A stretch of DNA of 64,000 nt from JBBTTE01 sp038064395 (GCA_038064395.1 JBBTTE010000004.1:50277-114276), one strand, 5' to 3'; numbered from the stretch's first letter, positions 50,765 through 59,317 are shown. A program made the numbers and translations. Notes: generated from the letters alone by a model not told the origin.

Positions 50765-51298
50765 TTATTGATGACGAGCCAGCTGCTCAATAAATACAGC
50801 TGCCTTCTCGAGCTTCTTACGGGCTTTCTGGGTGTGAGGAGTTAGCCGAACATTCTCTGATTCTTGGATATAGCTCTCCTTGCCGAACTTGGTCGATAAA
50901 CTGTCTTCTCCGTGGAGCTTTGGCTTTCCTAGATAAAGCGTGTGTCGCTTGCTTTGGCCGTTGACCGTGATTTCGAAGAAGGCTTGGTTGGCTTGCAAGA
51001 AGTAAAGTTGTCTTTGGCGGCGGTCTTCGTAGCCATTTGCAGACATTCTTCCGATTGTAGGAATCCACATAGATGCTCCTGCGAAAGCTTCGTCGATCTC
51101 TGGGGTGAAGAAGTCGTTATGGAAGCTATGTGTCATGTCTCTGGCCTCAACACCACCGCCAAGAGTAATAGCTGTAACTGGCCCTCTTAGTTCGGTTGTT
51201 GAGTTAGCTAAGCCATCACCATTGGCGTATAGAAATATATCGGTTAAGTTGGCATGTACCAACTCAGGTGTCTTTGGGATTGTGTCAGGTGAGGTCAT
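50765..51298 (-). CDS. Hypothetical protein, 177 residues
   Basis: No family recognised. A short strand-rich core (GPVTAITLGGGVEARDMTHS, FFEITVNGQSKRHTLYLGK) is followed by a basic helical C-terminus (TQKARKKLEKAAVFIEQLA). No signal peptide or TM segment. It follows the sigma4-HARE regulator gene by 23 bases on the same strand and may be co-transcribed with it. Confidence 0.58.
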   Translation of the reverse strand: MTSPDTIPKTPELVHANLTDIFLYANGDGLANSTTELRGPVTAITLGGGVEARDMTHSFHNDFFTPEIDEAFAGASMWIPTIGRMSANGYEDRRQRQLYFLQANQAFFEITVNGQSKRHTLYLGKPKLHGEDSLSTKFGKESYIQESENVRLTPHTQKARKKLEKAAVFIEQLARHQ

Positions 51299-51321
51299 GA
51301 CAGGGGTCTCTCTACTTGGGC

Positions 51322-52371
51322 TTACTCGGCTAGAGCGTAGGTGGCTTTGGCGACGCGCTTGAATTGCGGCTTGCCTTGTAGGTTCAATAGGATGGTGGTT
51401 TCCTTGACGAAACGGCTCTTCAGGACGCGCTTGACGATCTCGTCACGGTGAAGAGGCTCGCCTGCATCACGGAGGACTTCACTGATGATATCAGCGACAG
51501 TTCCCTTCTCGTAACCCCATTCCTTAAGGGCGTAAATACCGCGACCGATAAGTACGAAACGCTTGTCTTTGATAAGTTCGTTGTGGATAGCTTGGGTAGT
51601 GACGTCCTTGCGCTTGAAATCGCTGTCCTTGATGGCTTCGGCGATCTCGTTGAAGTGCATGTGCTTGCCGTTTTCCTTGAGGATAACGTAGATTTTGTCA
51701 CGAATGTTCTTAGGGTTAACCATCGGCCATTTGATAAGACCCCAGCGGCCGTTAAGAGTGGCTAACTTCTTAGAAGTGCTGGCGAGAGCGGCGGCTTCAG
51801 CGGAATCGTCAATGCTAGCTGCCTTAGCAATCTGCTGGATGCCCTGTGGTTCGCCAATTGTCTTAATGGTGTCGATAAGCTTGGCGACACTGCTCTTAAG
51901 AGCCTTGTCGTCGTAGTTAGACTTGATAGCTACGCTGCTATAGAAGTTGTCGTCGTCGGAGATAACGGTTAGGTCAGGGGCTAGCTGGCACAAGAAGGCC
52001 ACACGAGCTTGCTCTTCCCTGTTAGTGGTGTCGGTTAGCTCAGAGGTTAGCTTGCTAACTCGGGCTACACTACCTGAAGCCTGAAGTAGGCCAAGAACGG
52101 TAGCTTGGAAGGCTACGACATGAGGCAAGCTACCCTGCTCTGCTGCGCCGCTGAGCTTGGTGATGACGGCCTTCTCAAGCTGACGGACACGCTCACGGGT
52201 AATGCCAAGCATTTCACCAATCTGTTCTAGAGTCTCTTTGCGGTCAAACAGGCCAAAACGGCGGCCAATAATTTCACGCTCACGCTCACGATCAATTGTC
52301 GCCAAAACATCGGTGACAAGCTGTTCGGTCTTGAGCTGCTGGGCTGTAGATTCAGGAGTGGTTTGGGCCAT
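51322..52371 (-). CDS. Sigma-region-4 / HARE-HTH regulator
   Basis: 349 residues. Residues about 28-75 match sigma70 region 4.2 (REREIIGRRFGLFDRKETLE, then IGEMLGITRERVRQLEKAV), which normally contacts the -35 box and the RNAP beta flap. No region 2 is present, so it cannot melt promoters itself. The C-terminal half has two HARE-HTH-like winged domains (NIRDKIYVILKENGKHMHFN; VADIISEVLRDAGEPLHRDE), as in RpoE-delta. It is probably a global transcription modulator. It has a consensus promoter and a leader of about 45 bases. Confidence 0.8.
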   Translation of the reverse strand: MAQTTPESTAQQLKTEQLVTDVLATIDREREREIIGRRFGLFDRKETLEQIGEMLGITRERVRQLEKAVITKLSGAAEQGSLPHVVAFQATVLGLLQASGSVARVSKLTSELTDTTNREEQARVAFLCQLAPDLTVISDDDNFYSSVAIKSNYDDKALKSSVAKLIDTIKTIGEPQGIQQIAKAASIDDSAEAAALASTSKKLATLNGRWGLIKWPMVNPKNIRDKIYVILKENGKHMHFNEIAEAIKDSDFKRKDVTTQAIHNELIKDKRFVLIGRGIYALKEWGYEKGTVADIISEVLRDAGEPLHRDEIVKRVLKSRFVKETTILLNLQGKPQFKRVAKATYALAE

Positions 52372-52414
52372 ATTGTTCCTATTTGTTCCCTTATTAATGA
52401 GTTACTTAAGCACT

Positions 52415-52443
52415 ATTATAAAACTAATAATTTTAAAAGTCAA
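52415..52443 (-). promoter_or_regulatory. Consensus promoter of the sigma4-HARE gene
   Basis: Reading the minus strand: TTGACT (52443-52438), 17-base spacer, TATAAT (52420-52415). The leader runs to ATG at 52371 and contains AGGAACA before the start. Confidence 0.7.
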
Positions 52444-52588
52444 CACCTAATGTCTGTATTAGTCGTATTGTAGCACATTCATGACAGTTGTGCGTATAAG
52501 ATGTTGTAGAAATATTACCACGCCACGGGCTTTACTGACGAGCAAATAACTGATTGGGAATGTGCTTATGCTTGGCTGAAGCTGTGGA

Positions 52589-54907
52589 TTACTTCTTAGC
52601 TTTTGGCTTGGCCTTGGTAGTCTTCTTGCCGCGGCGGAATCCGCCCTTTTTCTTGGCTGGTGCCTCGGCTAGTAACTTCTTAGCTTCAGCTTCTGTTATC
52701 TTGGTTGGATCAACGTCTTTGGCGATGCGAGCGTTCTTCTTGCCATCGGTGATATAGGGACCGTAAGGGCCGTTTAACACCTTGAGACCGCTTGGGAACT
52801 CATTGATGTGCTTAGCGGCATCCTTGGCTAACTTCTCCGCATATAGCTCCAAGGCTTCTTCTAGGGTGATTGTCTGCGGATCAAGTGGCTTGATAGATAC
52901 AAATGTCTTATCGACCTGTACATAAGGGCCGAAACGACCGATGTTAGCCTTGATGTCTTGGCCGTCCTCTGTCTTGCCGACCAGTCTAGGTAGCTTGAAC
53001 ATCTCTAGTGCTTGTTCTAGAGTAACGGTGTCGATGGTGGTTTCCTTGGGCATTGGGGCGAAGGCTGGCTTCTTGTCTTCGTCAGCCGTGTCGCCCTTCT
53101 GCAACATCGGTCCATAACGTCCGAACCGAGCGAAGATTGGCTCCTTGGACTTGGGGTCAAGGCCGAGTTCACGGGCTTGGGAGACTTCTTGGCGAGAGAT
53201 GTCGGCTGACTTCTCAACCAGTGGGTGGAATGTCTTGTAGAACTTGCTGATCATATCTTGCCACTTCTGATCACCGTCAGCGATCTTGTCGAAGTCGGCC
53301 TCAACTGTGGCCGTGAAGTCATAATCTACGATTGCTGGGAAATATTTGACCAAGAAGTCGGTTACGACTTCGGCTATCCCTGTTGGGACTAGCTTATTGC
53401 GGTCAGCACCAGTAATCACCTTGGCGGTCTCTTGAGTAACCTTATCTTTCACAAGAGTAATTGTGGTGACGTCACGTTCTTTACCCTCAAGGTCGGTCTT
53501 CTCGACGTAGCCTCGGGTCTGGATGGTTGAAATAGTTGGTGCGTAGGTGCTTGGACGGCCAATGCCCAGCTCCTCGAGCTTCTTAACCAGCGCAGCCTCT
53601 GAATAACGGGCTGAGGCACGACTGAAGGTCTCGGTAGCTGTTACGTCTTGAGCGTCTAGGCTTTGACCGACTTCTACAGCCGGTAATATAACGTCGTCCT
53701 TGCCACCACCATAGACTTTCATGAAGCCGTCGAAGCGTAGGATTTCACCCTTGGCTACGAATAATTCGGGCTGTGTGCTGACACTGATAGATACTTCGGT
53801 ACGCTCTAGCTTGGCAGGGCTCATTTGACTAGCCAGGGCACGCTGCCAGATCAATTGATAAAGCTTCTGTTGCTGCGAGTCGTCACCAGCATTAGTCTGA
53901 TTGAAGTCAGTCGGACGAATAGCTTCGTGAGCCTCTTGAGCACTAGAGTTCTTGGTCTTATACTGACGGACTTGATGATAATTATCGCCGTAACTCTTCT
54001 TGATGTAGGCCTCGGCTGCTCCGATAGCTTGGCCTGATAGAGTCGTGCTGTCGGTACGCATGTAGGTAATGCGACCAGATTCATAGAGGCGCTGAGCTAG
54101 TGTCATGGTCTGGCGCACGCTGTAGCCTAGACGTCGGCTAGCTTCTTGCTGCAAGGTACTGGTTGTGAAAGGCGCACTAGGGTTACGACTACCAGGCTTC
54201 TGCTCGATGTCAGTGACCTTATAAGAGGCGCCTACTAACTTATTGAGCCATGCCTCTGAGGTTTTGGCATCCGTTAGCTTAACGGCTAGCTCGGCCGGGA
54301 TCTCGTGACCTTTGTCTAAGAATGTAGCTGTAATCTTGAATGAACTCTCGGCGTCGAAGTCACGGATTTCGCGCTCACGCTCGACGATTAAGCGGACAGC
54401 AACAGATTGAACACGACCGGCGCTGAGGCCAGTTCTGACCTTCTTCCAGAGTACTGGTGATAATTCGTAGCCAACGAGTCGGTCTAGCACGCGGCGGGCT
54501 TGCTGGGCGTCAACTAGCTGGGTATTAACGGTGCGAGGATTCTTGATGGCAGCTTCGATAGCGGGCTTAGTGATCTCGTGGAAGACGATCCGCTTGGTCT
54601 TAGTCGGATCGAGCTTAAGAGCGTATGCCAGGTGCCAGGCTATCGCCTCTCCTTCGCGGTCTTCATCGCTAGCTAACCAGACTTCACTATCCTTGGCGGC
54701 CTTCTTGAGAGCACTGATAACCTTGCGTTTGTCGGCGCTAACCTCGTAGTGGGGCTCGAAGTTATTCTCAACATCGATGTTAAGACCCTTCTTAGGCAGA
54801 TCACGAATATGACCGAAACTGCTCAGTACGGTGTAATCTTTTCCGAGGAATTTTTCGATTGTTTTTGCCTTCGCGGGGCTCTCAACTATGACTAAGTTCT
54901 TTGGCAT
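52589..54907 (-). CDS. topA: DNA topoisomerase I
   Basis: 772 residues. TOPRIM domain (LVIVESPAKAKTIEKFLG, SDEDREGEAIAWHL), RTGLSAGRVQSVAVRLI, and the active Tyr in SGRITYMRTDST near residue 283. Instead of zinc fingers the C-terminus has three topoisomerase-C-repeat units (FGRYGPML, IGRFGPYVQ, NGPYGPYIT), followed by a Lys-rich tail. Relaxes negative supercoils. No neighbour is obviously co-transcribed; the start of the next gene (55-residue protein) lies 66 bases upstream. Confidence 0.95.
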   Translation of the reverse strand: MPKNLVIVESPAKAKTIEKFLGKDYTVLSSFGHIRDLPKKGLNIDVENNFEPHYEVSADKRKVISALKKAAKDSEVWLASDEDREGEAIAWHLAYALKLDPTKTKRIVFHEITKPAIEAAIKNPRTVNTQLVDAQQARRVLDRLVGYELSPVLWKKVRTGLSAGRVQSVAVRLIVEREREIRDFDAESSFKITATFLDKGHEIPAELAVKLTDAKTSEAWLNKLVGASYKVTDIEQKPGSRNPSAPFTTSTLQQEASRRLGYSVRQTMTLAQRLYESGRITYMRTDSTTLSGQAIGAAEAYIKKSYGDNYHQVRQYKTKNSSAQEAHEAIRPTDFNQTNAGDDSQQQKLYQLIWQRALASQMSPAKLERTEVSISVSTQPELFVAKGEILRFDGFMKVYGGGKDDVILPAVEVGQSLDAQDVTATETFSRASARYSEAALVKKLEELGIGRPSTYAPTISTIQTRGYVEKTDLEGKERDVTTITLVKDKVTQETAKVITGADRNKLVPTGIAEVVTDFLVKYFPAIVDYDFTATVEADFDKIADGDQKWQDMISKFYKTFHPLVEKSADISRQEVSQARELGLDPKSKEPIFARFGRYGPMLQKGDTADEDKKPAFAPMPKETTIDTVTLEQALEMFKLPRLVGKTEDGQDIKANIGRFGPYVQVDKTFVSIKPLDPQTITLEEALELYAEKLAKDAAKHINEFPSGLKVLNGPYGPYITDGKKNARIAKDVDPTKITEAEAKKLLAEAPAKKKGGFRRGKKTTKAKPKAKK

Positions 54908-54972
54908 AACGTACTACATCTAAGCGCAATTACGATAAGAATGCAAACTATATATAAGAATAGGCATAAATT

Positions 54973-55140
54973 TTAGAAATTTTGGCCGACTTTGTAGCCA
55001 ATCCAGATGCCAAAGAAAGAACCAACGGTGCTAAGCAAGATGCTCCAAACGCTCAACCAGTTGCCACCTGACATGGCCGCACCAATCCAGCCACCGATGG
55101 TGCCGAAGATGCCAATACCTAAGAAAATCATAAGCTTCAT
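54973..55140 (-). CDS. Small two-helix membrane protein, 55 residues
   Basis: Encodes MKLMIFLGIGIFGTIGGWIG at the start, then AAMSGGNWLSVWSILLSTVG and SFFGIWIGYKVGQNF: two hydrophobic helices with Gly-rich packing and a short loop. It is too short for usual ORF cut-offs but has a perfect leaderless promoter (TAGACT at 55152-55147, six bases before ATG). The GxxGxxxG pattern recalls small GlsB/YeaQ/XapX-type membrane proteins; function is unknown. Confidence 0.65.
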   Translation of the reverse strand: MKLMIFLGIGIFGTIGGWIGAAMSGGNWLSVWSILLSTVGSFFGIWIGYKVGQNF

Positions 55141-55166
55141 GGTAATAGTCTAGCACCAACTAGGAG

Positions 55167-56030
55167 CTAATAGATTCCCCATTTGTTGCCTCCCAGCGAG
55201 CGGATCTTGCCTCCCAGCTCTAGCATGGTTAAGACTTGGGCGAACTGGCTAGCCGTCAATCGGCTCTTATCCAGTAGCTCGTGGCCATCCATAATGCCTC
55301 TAATCAACAGATCAAGGATGGTCTGCTCATTATCGTTGCGTCCCTTAATGGCTCGGGTTGCTTGCTGCTTCGGCTTGAGGCCGAGGACATGCATTACATC
55401 AGCATAAGACGTGACTGGCGTTGCTCCCGTCTTGACTAGATTATTAACACCGACAGCACCTTCGCTGGTGACATTGCCAGGTACGGCCATCACGGTTTTG
55501 CCCTGATCTAGAGCAAAGTTGGCGGTGTGTAGACTGCCGCTCTTCTCCGCCGCCTCTGTTATTAGCAAAGCATCAGCCAGTCCAGAGACTATACGGTTAC
55601 GGGCGATGAAGTATTGCTTAACAGGGTGCGTGCCAGAGGCGTACTCACTAACTAGTGCTCCACCCTTGTCCAGTATCTCTTGAGCCAAGTGCCTGTTAGT
55701 GGCTGGTGCTATGGCCTCCAGAGGGCTCGGTAGGACGGCGATTGCCTGTCCACCAGCGTCAAGGGCGGCTTTGTGAGCAAGACAGTCTACACCGAGCGCT
55801 AGACCGCTTATGACTACAATGCCCTGCTCTGCCAGTTCTCGAGCCAGTTGCATCGTTACTTGTTTGCCATAAGGTGAGACCCGCCTGGTACCGACAATCG
55901 CTACACTGGGTTGTCTAAGGAGCTCCTCCAGGGGTGCGCCGGTGTGATAAAGCTGTTCTGGTGGATCGACTATGTTCCGTAACACCTCTGGGTAATCTGG
56001 TGAGTTAAGCTTTAGCTTCTTGACTATCAT
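55167..56030 (-). CDS. dprA: DNA processing protein DprA
   Basis: 287 residues, Rossmann-type DprA/Smf: SVAIVGTRRVSPYGKQV, VVISGLALGVDCLAHKAA, GGALVSEYASG, FIARNRIVSGLADALLI, VPGNVTSEGAVGVNNL. A C-terminal winged helix (TASQFAQVLTMLELGGKI) follows. The N-terminal SAM domain is missing. DprA protects incoming single-stranded DNA and loads RecA in natural transformation. Confidence 0.95.
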   Translation of the reverse strand: MIVKKLKLNSPDYPEVLRNIVDPPEQLYHTGAPLEELLRQPSVAIVGTRRVSPYGKQVTMQLARELAEQGIVVISGLALGVDCLAHKAALDAGGQAIAVLPSPLEAIAPATNRHLAQEILDKGGALVSEYASGTHPVKQYFIARNRIVSGLADALLITEAAEKSGSLHTANFALDQGKTVMAVPGNVTSEGAVGVNNLVKTGATPVTSYADVMHVLGLKPKQQATRAIKGRNDNEQTILDLLIRGIMDGHELLDKSRLTASQFAQVLTMLELGGKIRSLGGNKWGIY

Positions 56031-56049
56031 AATAAATTGTTTTTAAGTA

Positions 56050-56078
56050 TTGACATGACGACATGAATTTGCTAGAAT
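56050..56078 (+). promoter_or_regulatory. Consensus promoter of the 56 kb RNA element
   Basis: TTGACA (56050-56055), 17-base spacer, TAGAAT (56073-56078). This is one of the best sigma70-type promoters in the window, and it drives the plus strand into a region with no conventional gene. The predicted start is near 56085-56087. Confidence 0.75.
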
Positions 56079-56086
56079 GGCAAGTT

Positions 56087-56164
56087 ATGAGTCCTCGTTT
56101 AGAGGATTTAAGCACCTTATACCCCATTCTAACGCCTCAGTTGCGAAGATCACGAGTGATTTAA
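56087..56164 (+). CDS. Possible 25-residue leader peptide or small protein
   Basis: ATG lies eight bases after TAGAAT, the same spacing as at leaderless genes in this window, and opens 25 codons beginning MSPRLEDLSTLYPILTP and ending in a basic RRSRVI before TAA. Its 3' half covers one arm (56128-56134) of the first long helix of the RNA, so ribosome passage would open it. It could be chance, a leader peptide or a real small protein. Confidence 0.35.
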   Translation: MSPRLEDLSTLYPILTPQLRRSRVI

Positions 56165-56465
56165 TCATTTTTTAATCTGAGCAATTGGGCAAAATCGTTA
56201 GATTGTTTTAGAGCGATTGTTAAGTAAGTTGTTACCCTCCACTTATCTTTACACGTCAGGTTCGCCCGACACGCTCTAAAGCATACTAACCCCTTTAACT
56301 AGATTCCTCGATCAGCTTCGGTTGATCCCGGGGTCCCCGATCAATGTGAGCCTAAATGGTAGCTGTTCCTCGGAACGGCTGACACGTGTCATTTTTATAT
56401 TTGGACATCGATGTTTCGCCGGGGTGGGTTGAAGGGTCGGACACGACTCGTTCGTGTCCATCAAT

Positions 56466-56508
56466 GAGTCTCCAGCGGTGCCCACCCCCTCTGGAGGCTC
56501 TTTTATTT
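56466..56508 (+). terminator. Intrinsic terminator of the 56 kb RNA
   Basis: GAGtCTCCAG and CTGGAGgCTC form a ten-pair stem with one mismatch around a 15-base loop, followed by TTTTATTT. The T-run is on the plus strand only, so it ends the plus-strand transcript and not the facing gene. Confidence 0.75.
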
Positions 56509-56513
56509 GGGCT

Positions 56514-57227
56514 TTATTCTTCGGCTAGGTTCTTAATGGTGTTGGGACGGATGCTTTCGACGTCGTCCAGCCATGGCTCGGCACGGGTAAGTAGATCGTC
56601 TAGCTCGGAGACGGAAGGCCCGTGTAAGGCGTAATCGGATGATAATGGTCGAGTCGGTGGTACGAGCGATAAACCGCCTCTCTTGATATCGCGGTGACGA
56701 TTAGCTTGCTCTGGATCTTTGAAGGCTAGACGACTGAGCCAGTCTTGGGCGACTTGACTAACTGGCTTGTTGCGGACGACTACTCTCTCTTCGGAGTCAT
56801 GCTTGCTTAAGAGGCTATGTAAGATGGCAGAGCCTACGCCGTGATTCTTGATAGGTTGACCATAAATCTCAGATCTTACGAATATGCCGTCGATAACAGC
56901 CATAGTTGCGCCTCTAGAGTGGTAATCGACTTGAGAGCTTAGGCCCCAACCAATGATGCGTCTAATATAATCGGGCTTTTGATCTGGCGTGACATGTTGC
57001 ATAGGCATAACACAAGCTTGGACTAAGAATTGGCTGCCAGTCTGCGAAAAAGATGAAGTCTGTGGTATGCCCGCCAAAGCTGAATCCATAACCTCTGCCA
57101 TCTCATGTGTAGTTCTACTCTCGTCTTCAGGAATATCGACAAACTCCACAACAAACAGCCCTTCATTACCCAAGGTTAGTGGCGTCTTTTCGTTTCTGTA
57201 AATATCGCAGTCAACAGTTTGAAGCAT
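56514..57227 (-). CDS. GNAT-like acetyltransferase or hypothetical protein
   Basis: 237 residues. The central part VIDGIFVRSEIYGQPIKNHG followed by VGSAILHSLL resembles the GNAT acetyl-CoA loop (V-x-x-x-x-x-G-x-G-x-A), though one Gly is changed. The N- and C-terminal parts are not recognised. Leaderless promoter: TATAAT on the minus strand (57241-57236), eight bases before ATG. Confidence 0.6.
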   Translation of the reverse strand: MLQTVDCDIYRNEKTPLTLGNEGLFVVEFVDIPEDESRTTHEMAEVMDSALAGIPQTSSFSQTGSQFLVQACVMPMQHVTPDQKPDYIRRIIGWGLSSQVDYHSRGATMAVIDGIFVRSEIYGQPIKNHGVGSAILHSLLSKHDSEERVVVRNKPVSQVAQDWLSRLAFKDPEQANRHRDIKRGGLSLVPPTRPLSSDYALHGPSVSELDDLLTRAEPWLDDVESIRPNTIKNLAEE

Positions 57228-57235
57228 TGTGGTAT

Positions 57236-57241
57236 ATTATA
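57236..57241 (-). promoter_or_regulatory. -10 box of leaderless GNAT-like gene
   Basis: TATAAT read on the minus strand ends eight bases before ATG at 57227; no ribosome binding site is visible. Confidence 0.55.
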
Positions 57242-57256
57242 AACTATTCTACGGTG

Positions 57257-57898
57257 TTAAACAAGGAAGCTGCGGGTGTCGTGCGGAAGTTCGCCACCGA
57301 ATAGGAATTCACTTAGAATTGAGTTTACCTCGCGACTGAGATTAATTAGTTGGGCTTGCTCATCATCTGAGAACTTCTGTAGAACAAATTTCTCGCTGGT
57401 TATCCGTGCTGGTTGCTTAGGGCCGATGCCGATACGTATGCGACTGTAGTCCTCGCCGAGGTGCTGGGTGACGGATTTGATACCATTATGGCCGGCGCTG
57501 CTACCGCCCTTTCGCAAGCGGATCTGTCCGAAGTCGACATCTAGTTCGTCGTGCATGACCAGCATGCTATCAACATTAATCTTGAAGAAGTTAGCCACGG
57601 CTTGCACGGCTTCGCCGCTGAGGTTCATGAATGTTGTCGGCTTGATAGCGATAACTCGGTTCTGGCCGATGCGACCACCACTCATTAGGCACTTCAGGTC
57701 TTTCTTCTCGATCCAGTCTTCCATCTCATCGGTCTGGCTGACGAACTCCTCTATGCAGAAGAAGCCTACGTTGTGGCGCGTTAGATCGTATTCTTTGCCT
57801 GGGTTACCAAGGCCAATTAATAGGACATTCTTATTGAGGCCAACACTATAATACATCGTTGGATCGCTGGTTTGCGGACGGTTCTGGAACAGTGACAT
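57257..57898 (-). CDS. pth: Peptidyl-tRNA hydrolase
   Basis: 213 residues. LIGLGNPGKEYDLTRHNVG holds the catalytic His, KPTTFMNLSGEAV the conserved Asn, and MHDELDVDFGQIRLRKGGSS the Asp block. It recycles peptidyl-tRNA released from stalled ribosomes. The first 24 residues precede the usual start of the fold, but the ATG overlaps the der stop (TAATG), which supports coupled translation from 57898; Met15 is an alternative. Confidence 0.94.
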   Translation of the reverse strand: MSLFQNRPQTSDPTMYYSVGLNKNVLLIGLGNPGKEYDLTRHNVGFFCIEEFVSQTDEMEDWIEKKDLKCLMSGGRIGQNRVIAIKPTTFMNLSGEAVQAVANFFKINVDSMLVMHDELDVDFGQIRLRKGGSSAGHNGIKSVTQHLGEDYSRIRIGIGPKQPARITSEKFVLQKFSDDEQAQLINLSREVNSILSEFLFGGELPHDTRSFLV

Positions 57899-59310
57899 TA
57901 GTAAACGGCCTTATCGTTGTTGTCGGCTTGTCGCTCGCGCTCAGCTACGTCCTTGTTGCGGCGCTTGGTTGGGCTGTCGCCATGCTTATGTGTGACGTGC
58001 TTCTCTATGAACCAGAGCTGGATGGGCGTGCCCTCGTAGCCATATTCCTTGCGCAAACGAGTCTCTAGGTAACGGCGGTAGCTCCAGTGTACGAACTTGC
58101 TATGGCTAGCGAAGATCTTAAAGGCCGGAATTGGGTTATCAGATTCTTGAACCATGTAATTAAGCTTGGGGGTGCGGTTCTTGAGCCCTGCTGGTGGATG
58201 GGCGTCAGTCGCCTGTCGTAGCCACTTGTTAAGGGCGGGCGTAGCGATGCGCTTGGCACGCTCTGTGTCGATTTCGCTGGCTAGATCAAATAGCTTAGTA
58301 ACATTCTGGCCAGTCACAGAACTGGTGAAGATTAGCGGCGCCCATGGCACGAAGTCGAAGTTTCGACCGATGCGTGGTGCTAGAGCATCTCTTGTGAAAG
58401 CATCTTTATCCTCTACAGAATCCCATTTGCTAACAACAAGAACAAGGCCTTTGCCAGCGTCCTTCACCATGCCAGCTATCTTCTGATCGAGCTGAACATG
58501 AAGATCATTAACGTCCATCAGCAAGAAACAAACATCGGCTTCCTCAATTGCAGCTAGCGCTCGAATTACGCTGAAACGTTCGATGCCGACCTCGATCTTG
58601 CCGTTACGACGGATACCGGCGGTGTCTAGAAGCTCGACTTCTCTGCCCTGATAACGGACGACAGTGTGGTTAACGTCACGAGTAGTACCGGCGCGGTCAG
58701 CTACGACGGCTTGCTGCTTCTTGGCTAGAGTGTTGAATAGTTGCGACTTGCCAACGTTAGGACGGCCAACTATGGCGATCTTCAGTCTGTCGTCATCGGC
58801 TGTGACGGTCGCCTTAGGAATAATAGCCACTAGCGTCTCTAGGAGCTGCTCTATGCCCTTTTGTTGGGTTGTGCTGGTGCGAATGATTGGTTTGATGCCA
58901 AGACGGTCAAATCGGCTCAGATCGAGCCCTTTGGCCTTATCAAGTTTGTTAATAACTAAGAAAACTGGCTTCTTGGTGCGCAGTGCCATCTTGGCAACAC
59001 GGCGATCTTCTTCGGTAATCGGTACGTCAGCTTCTACTAATACCCAAATAACATCGGCGCTGTCAGCGGCCTGAGTCACCTGTTCCTGAATCGTAAACTC
59101 GAAGTCGTCCTCGGGATCCTTAATGCCAGCCGTATCAACCAGCCAAAAGTGCTGGTCCTTGTACTCGGCCTTAGAAGCGATGCTGTCTCTCGTGGTACCG
59201 GCTTCGCGGGCCACAATTGCCTCTCGCCGATCAAGAATCGCGTTGAACAAGCTGGACTTGCCGACATTGGCCCGTCCGACGATCGCAACAATAGGTAGCT
59301 TTTTGCTCAT
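57898..59310 (-). CDS. der: Ribosome biogenesis GTPase Der (EngA)
   Basis: 470 residues with two tandem G domains, the hallmark of Der. P-loops GRANVGKSSLF and GRPNVGKSQLF; switch II DTAGIKD and DTAGIRR; NKLD and SKWD as G4. The C-terminal KH-like domain is followed by a charged Lys/Arg/Asp tail. Der helps 50S assembly. TATACT on the minus strand (59323-59318) is seven bases from ATG, so the transcript appears leaderless; pth follows with a one-base overlap. Confidence 0.95.
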   Translation of the reverse strand: MSKKLPIVAIVGRANVGKSSLFNAILDRREAIVAREAGTTRDSIASKAEYKDQHFWLVDTAGIKDPEDDFEFTIQEQVTQAADSADVIWVLVEADVPITEEDRRVAKMALRTKKPVFLVINKLDKAKGLDLSRFDRLGIKPIIRTSTTQQKGIEQLLETLVAIIPKATVTADDDRLKIAIVGRPNVGKSQLFNTLAKKQQAVVADRAGTTRDVNHTVVRYQGREVELLDTAGIRRNGKIEVGIERFSVIRALAAIEEADVCFLLMDVNDLHVQLDQKIAGMVKDAGKGLVLVVSKWDSVEDKDAFTRDALAPRIGRNFDFVPWAPLIFTSSVTGQNVTKLFDLASEIDTERAKRIATPALNKWLRQATDAHPPAGLKNRTPKLNYMVQESDNPIPAFKIFASHSKFVHWSYRRYLETRLRKEYGYEGTPIQLWFIEKHVTHKHGDSPTKRRNKDVAERERQADNNDKAVY

Positions 59311-59317
59311 TGTAATA

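Larger units (their letters stand above)
56085..56508 (+). ncRNA. Putative structured RNA with leaderless 5' micro-ORF, family unknown
   Basis: A 425-base transcript is bounded by a consensus promoter and an intrinsic terminator, in a gap between minus-strand genes. Helices readable by eye: TCTAACG/CGTTAGA (56128/56196), TTTAGAGCG/CGCTCTAAA (56207/56272) enclosing a GTCaGG-TTCG-CCcGAC hairpin, GATCAGC-TTCG-GTTGATC (56310-56327), AGCTGTTC/GAACGGCT (56361-56380) and GGACACGA/TCGTGTCC (56439-56459). TTGATC (56322) can pair instead with GATCAA (56339), giving two alternative states. I looked for tmRNA, RNase P, SRP and 6S hallmarks and did not find them. Confidence 0.55.

Noticed and set aside
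50539..50793. 84-codon plus-strand open frame in the gap after ftsQ
   Set aside because: Composition is unlike the neighbours, no promoter or ribosome site, rich in Cys/His/Pro by chance, and it runs antisense into the 50765 gene.
56150..56176. Weak terminator TGAT-TTA-ATCA followed by TTTTTT inside the RNA element
   Set aside because: A four-pair stem is too weak on its own; it may act only as part of the larger fold.
56475..56487. T-box-like GGGTGG..ACCGC sequence on the minus strand
   Set aside because: It has one extra base compared with the T-box bulge, no specifier stem, and no synthetase gene follows on that strand; it is the loop of a plus-strand terminator.
56085..56508. tmRNA, RNase P RNA, SRP RNA or 6S RNA at this place
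   Set aside because: No tRNA-like ends or ALAA-type tag, no GAGGAAAGUCC/P4 signature, no GGAAGGA SRP loop and wrong size or shape for 6S.
56386..56634. 82-codon plus-strand frame at the end of the 56 kb RNA
   Set aside because: It crosses the intrinsic terminator and lies antisense to the GNAT-like gene; the amino-acid composition looks random.
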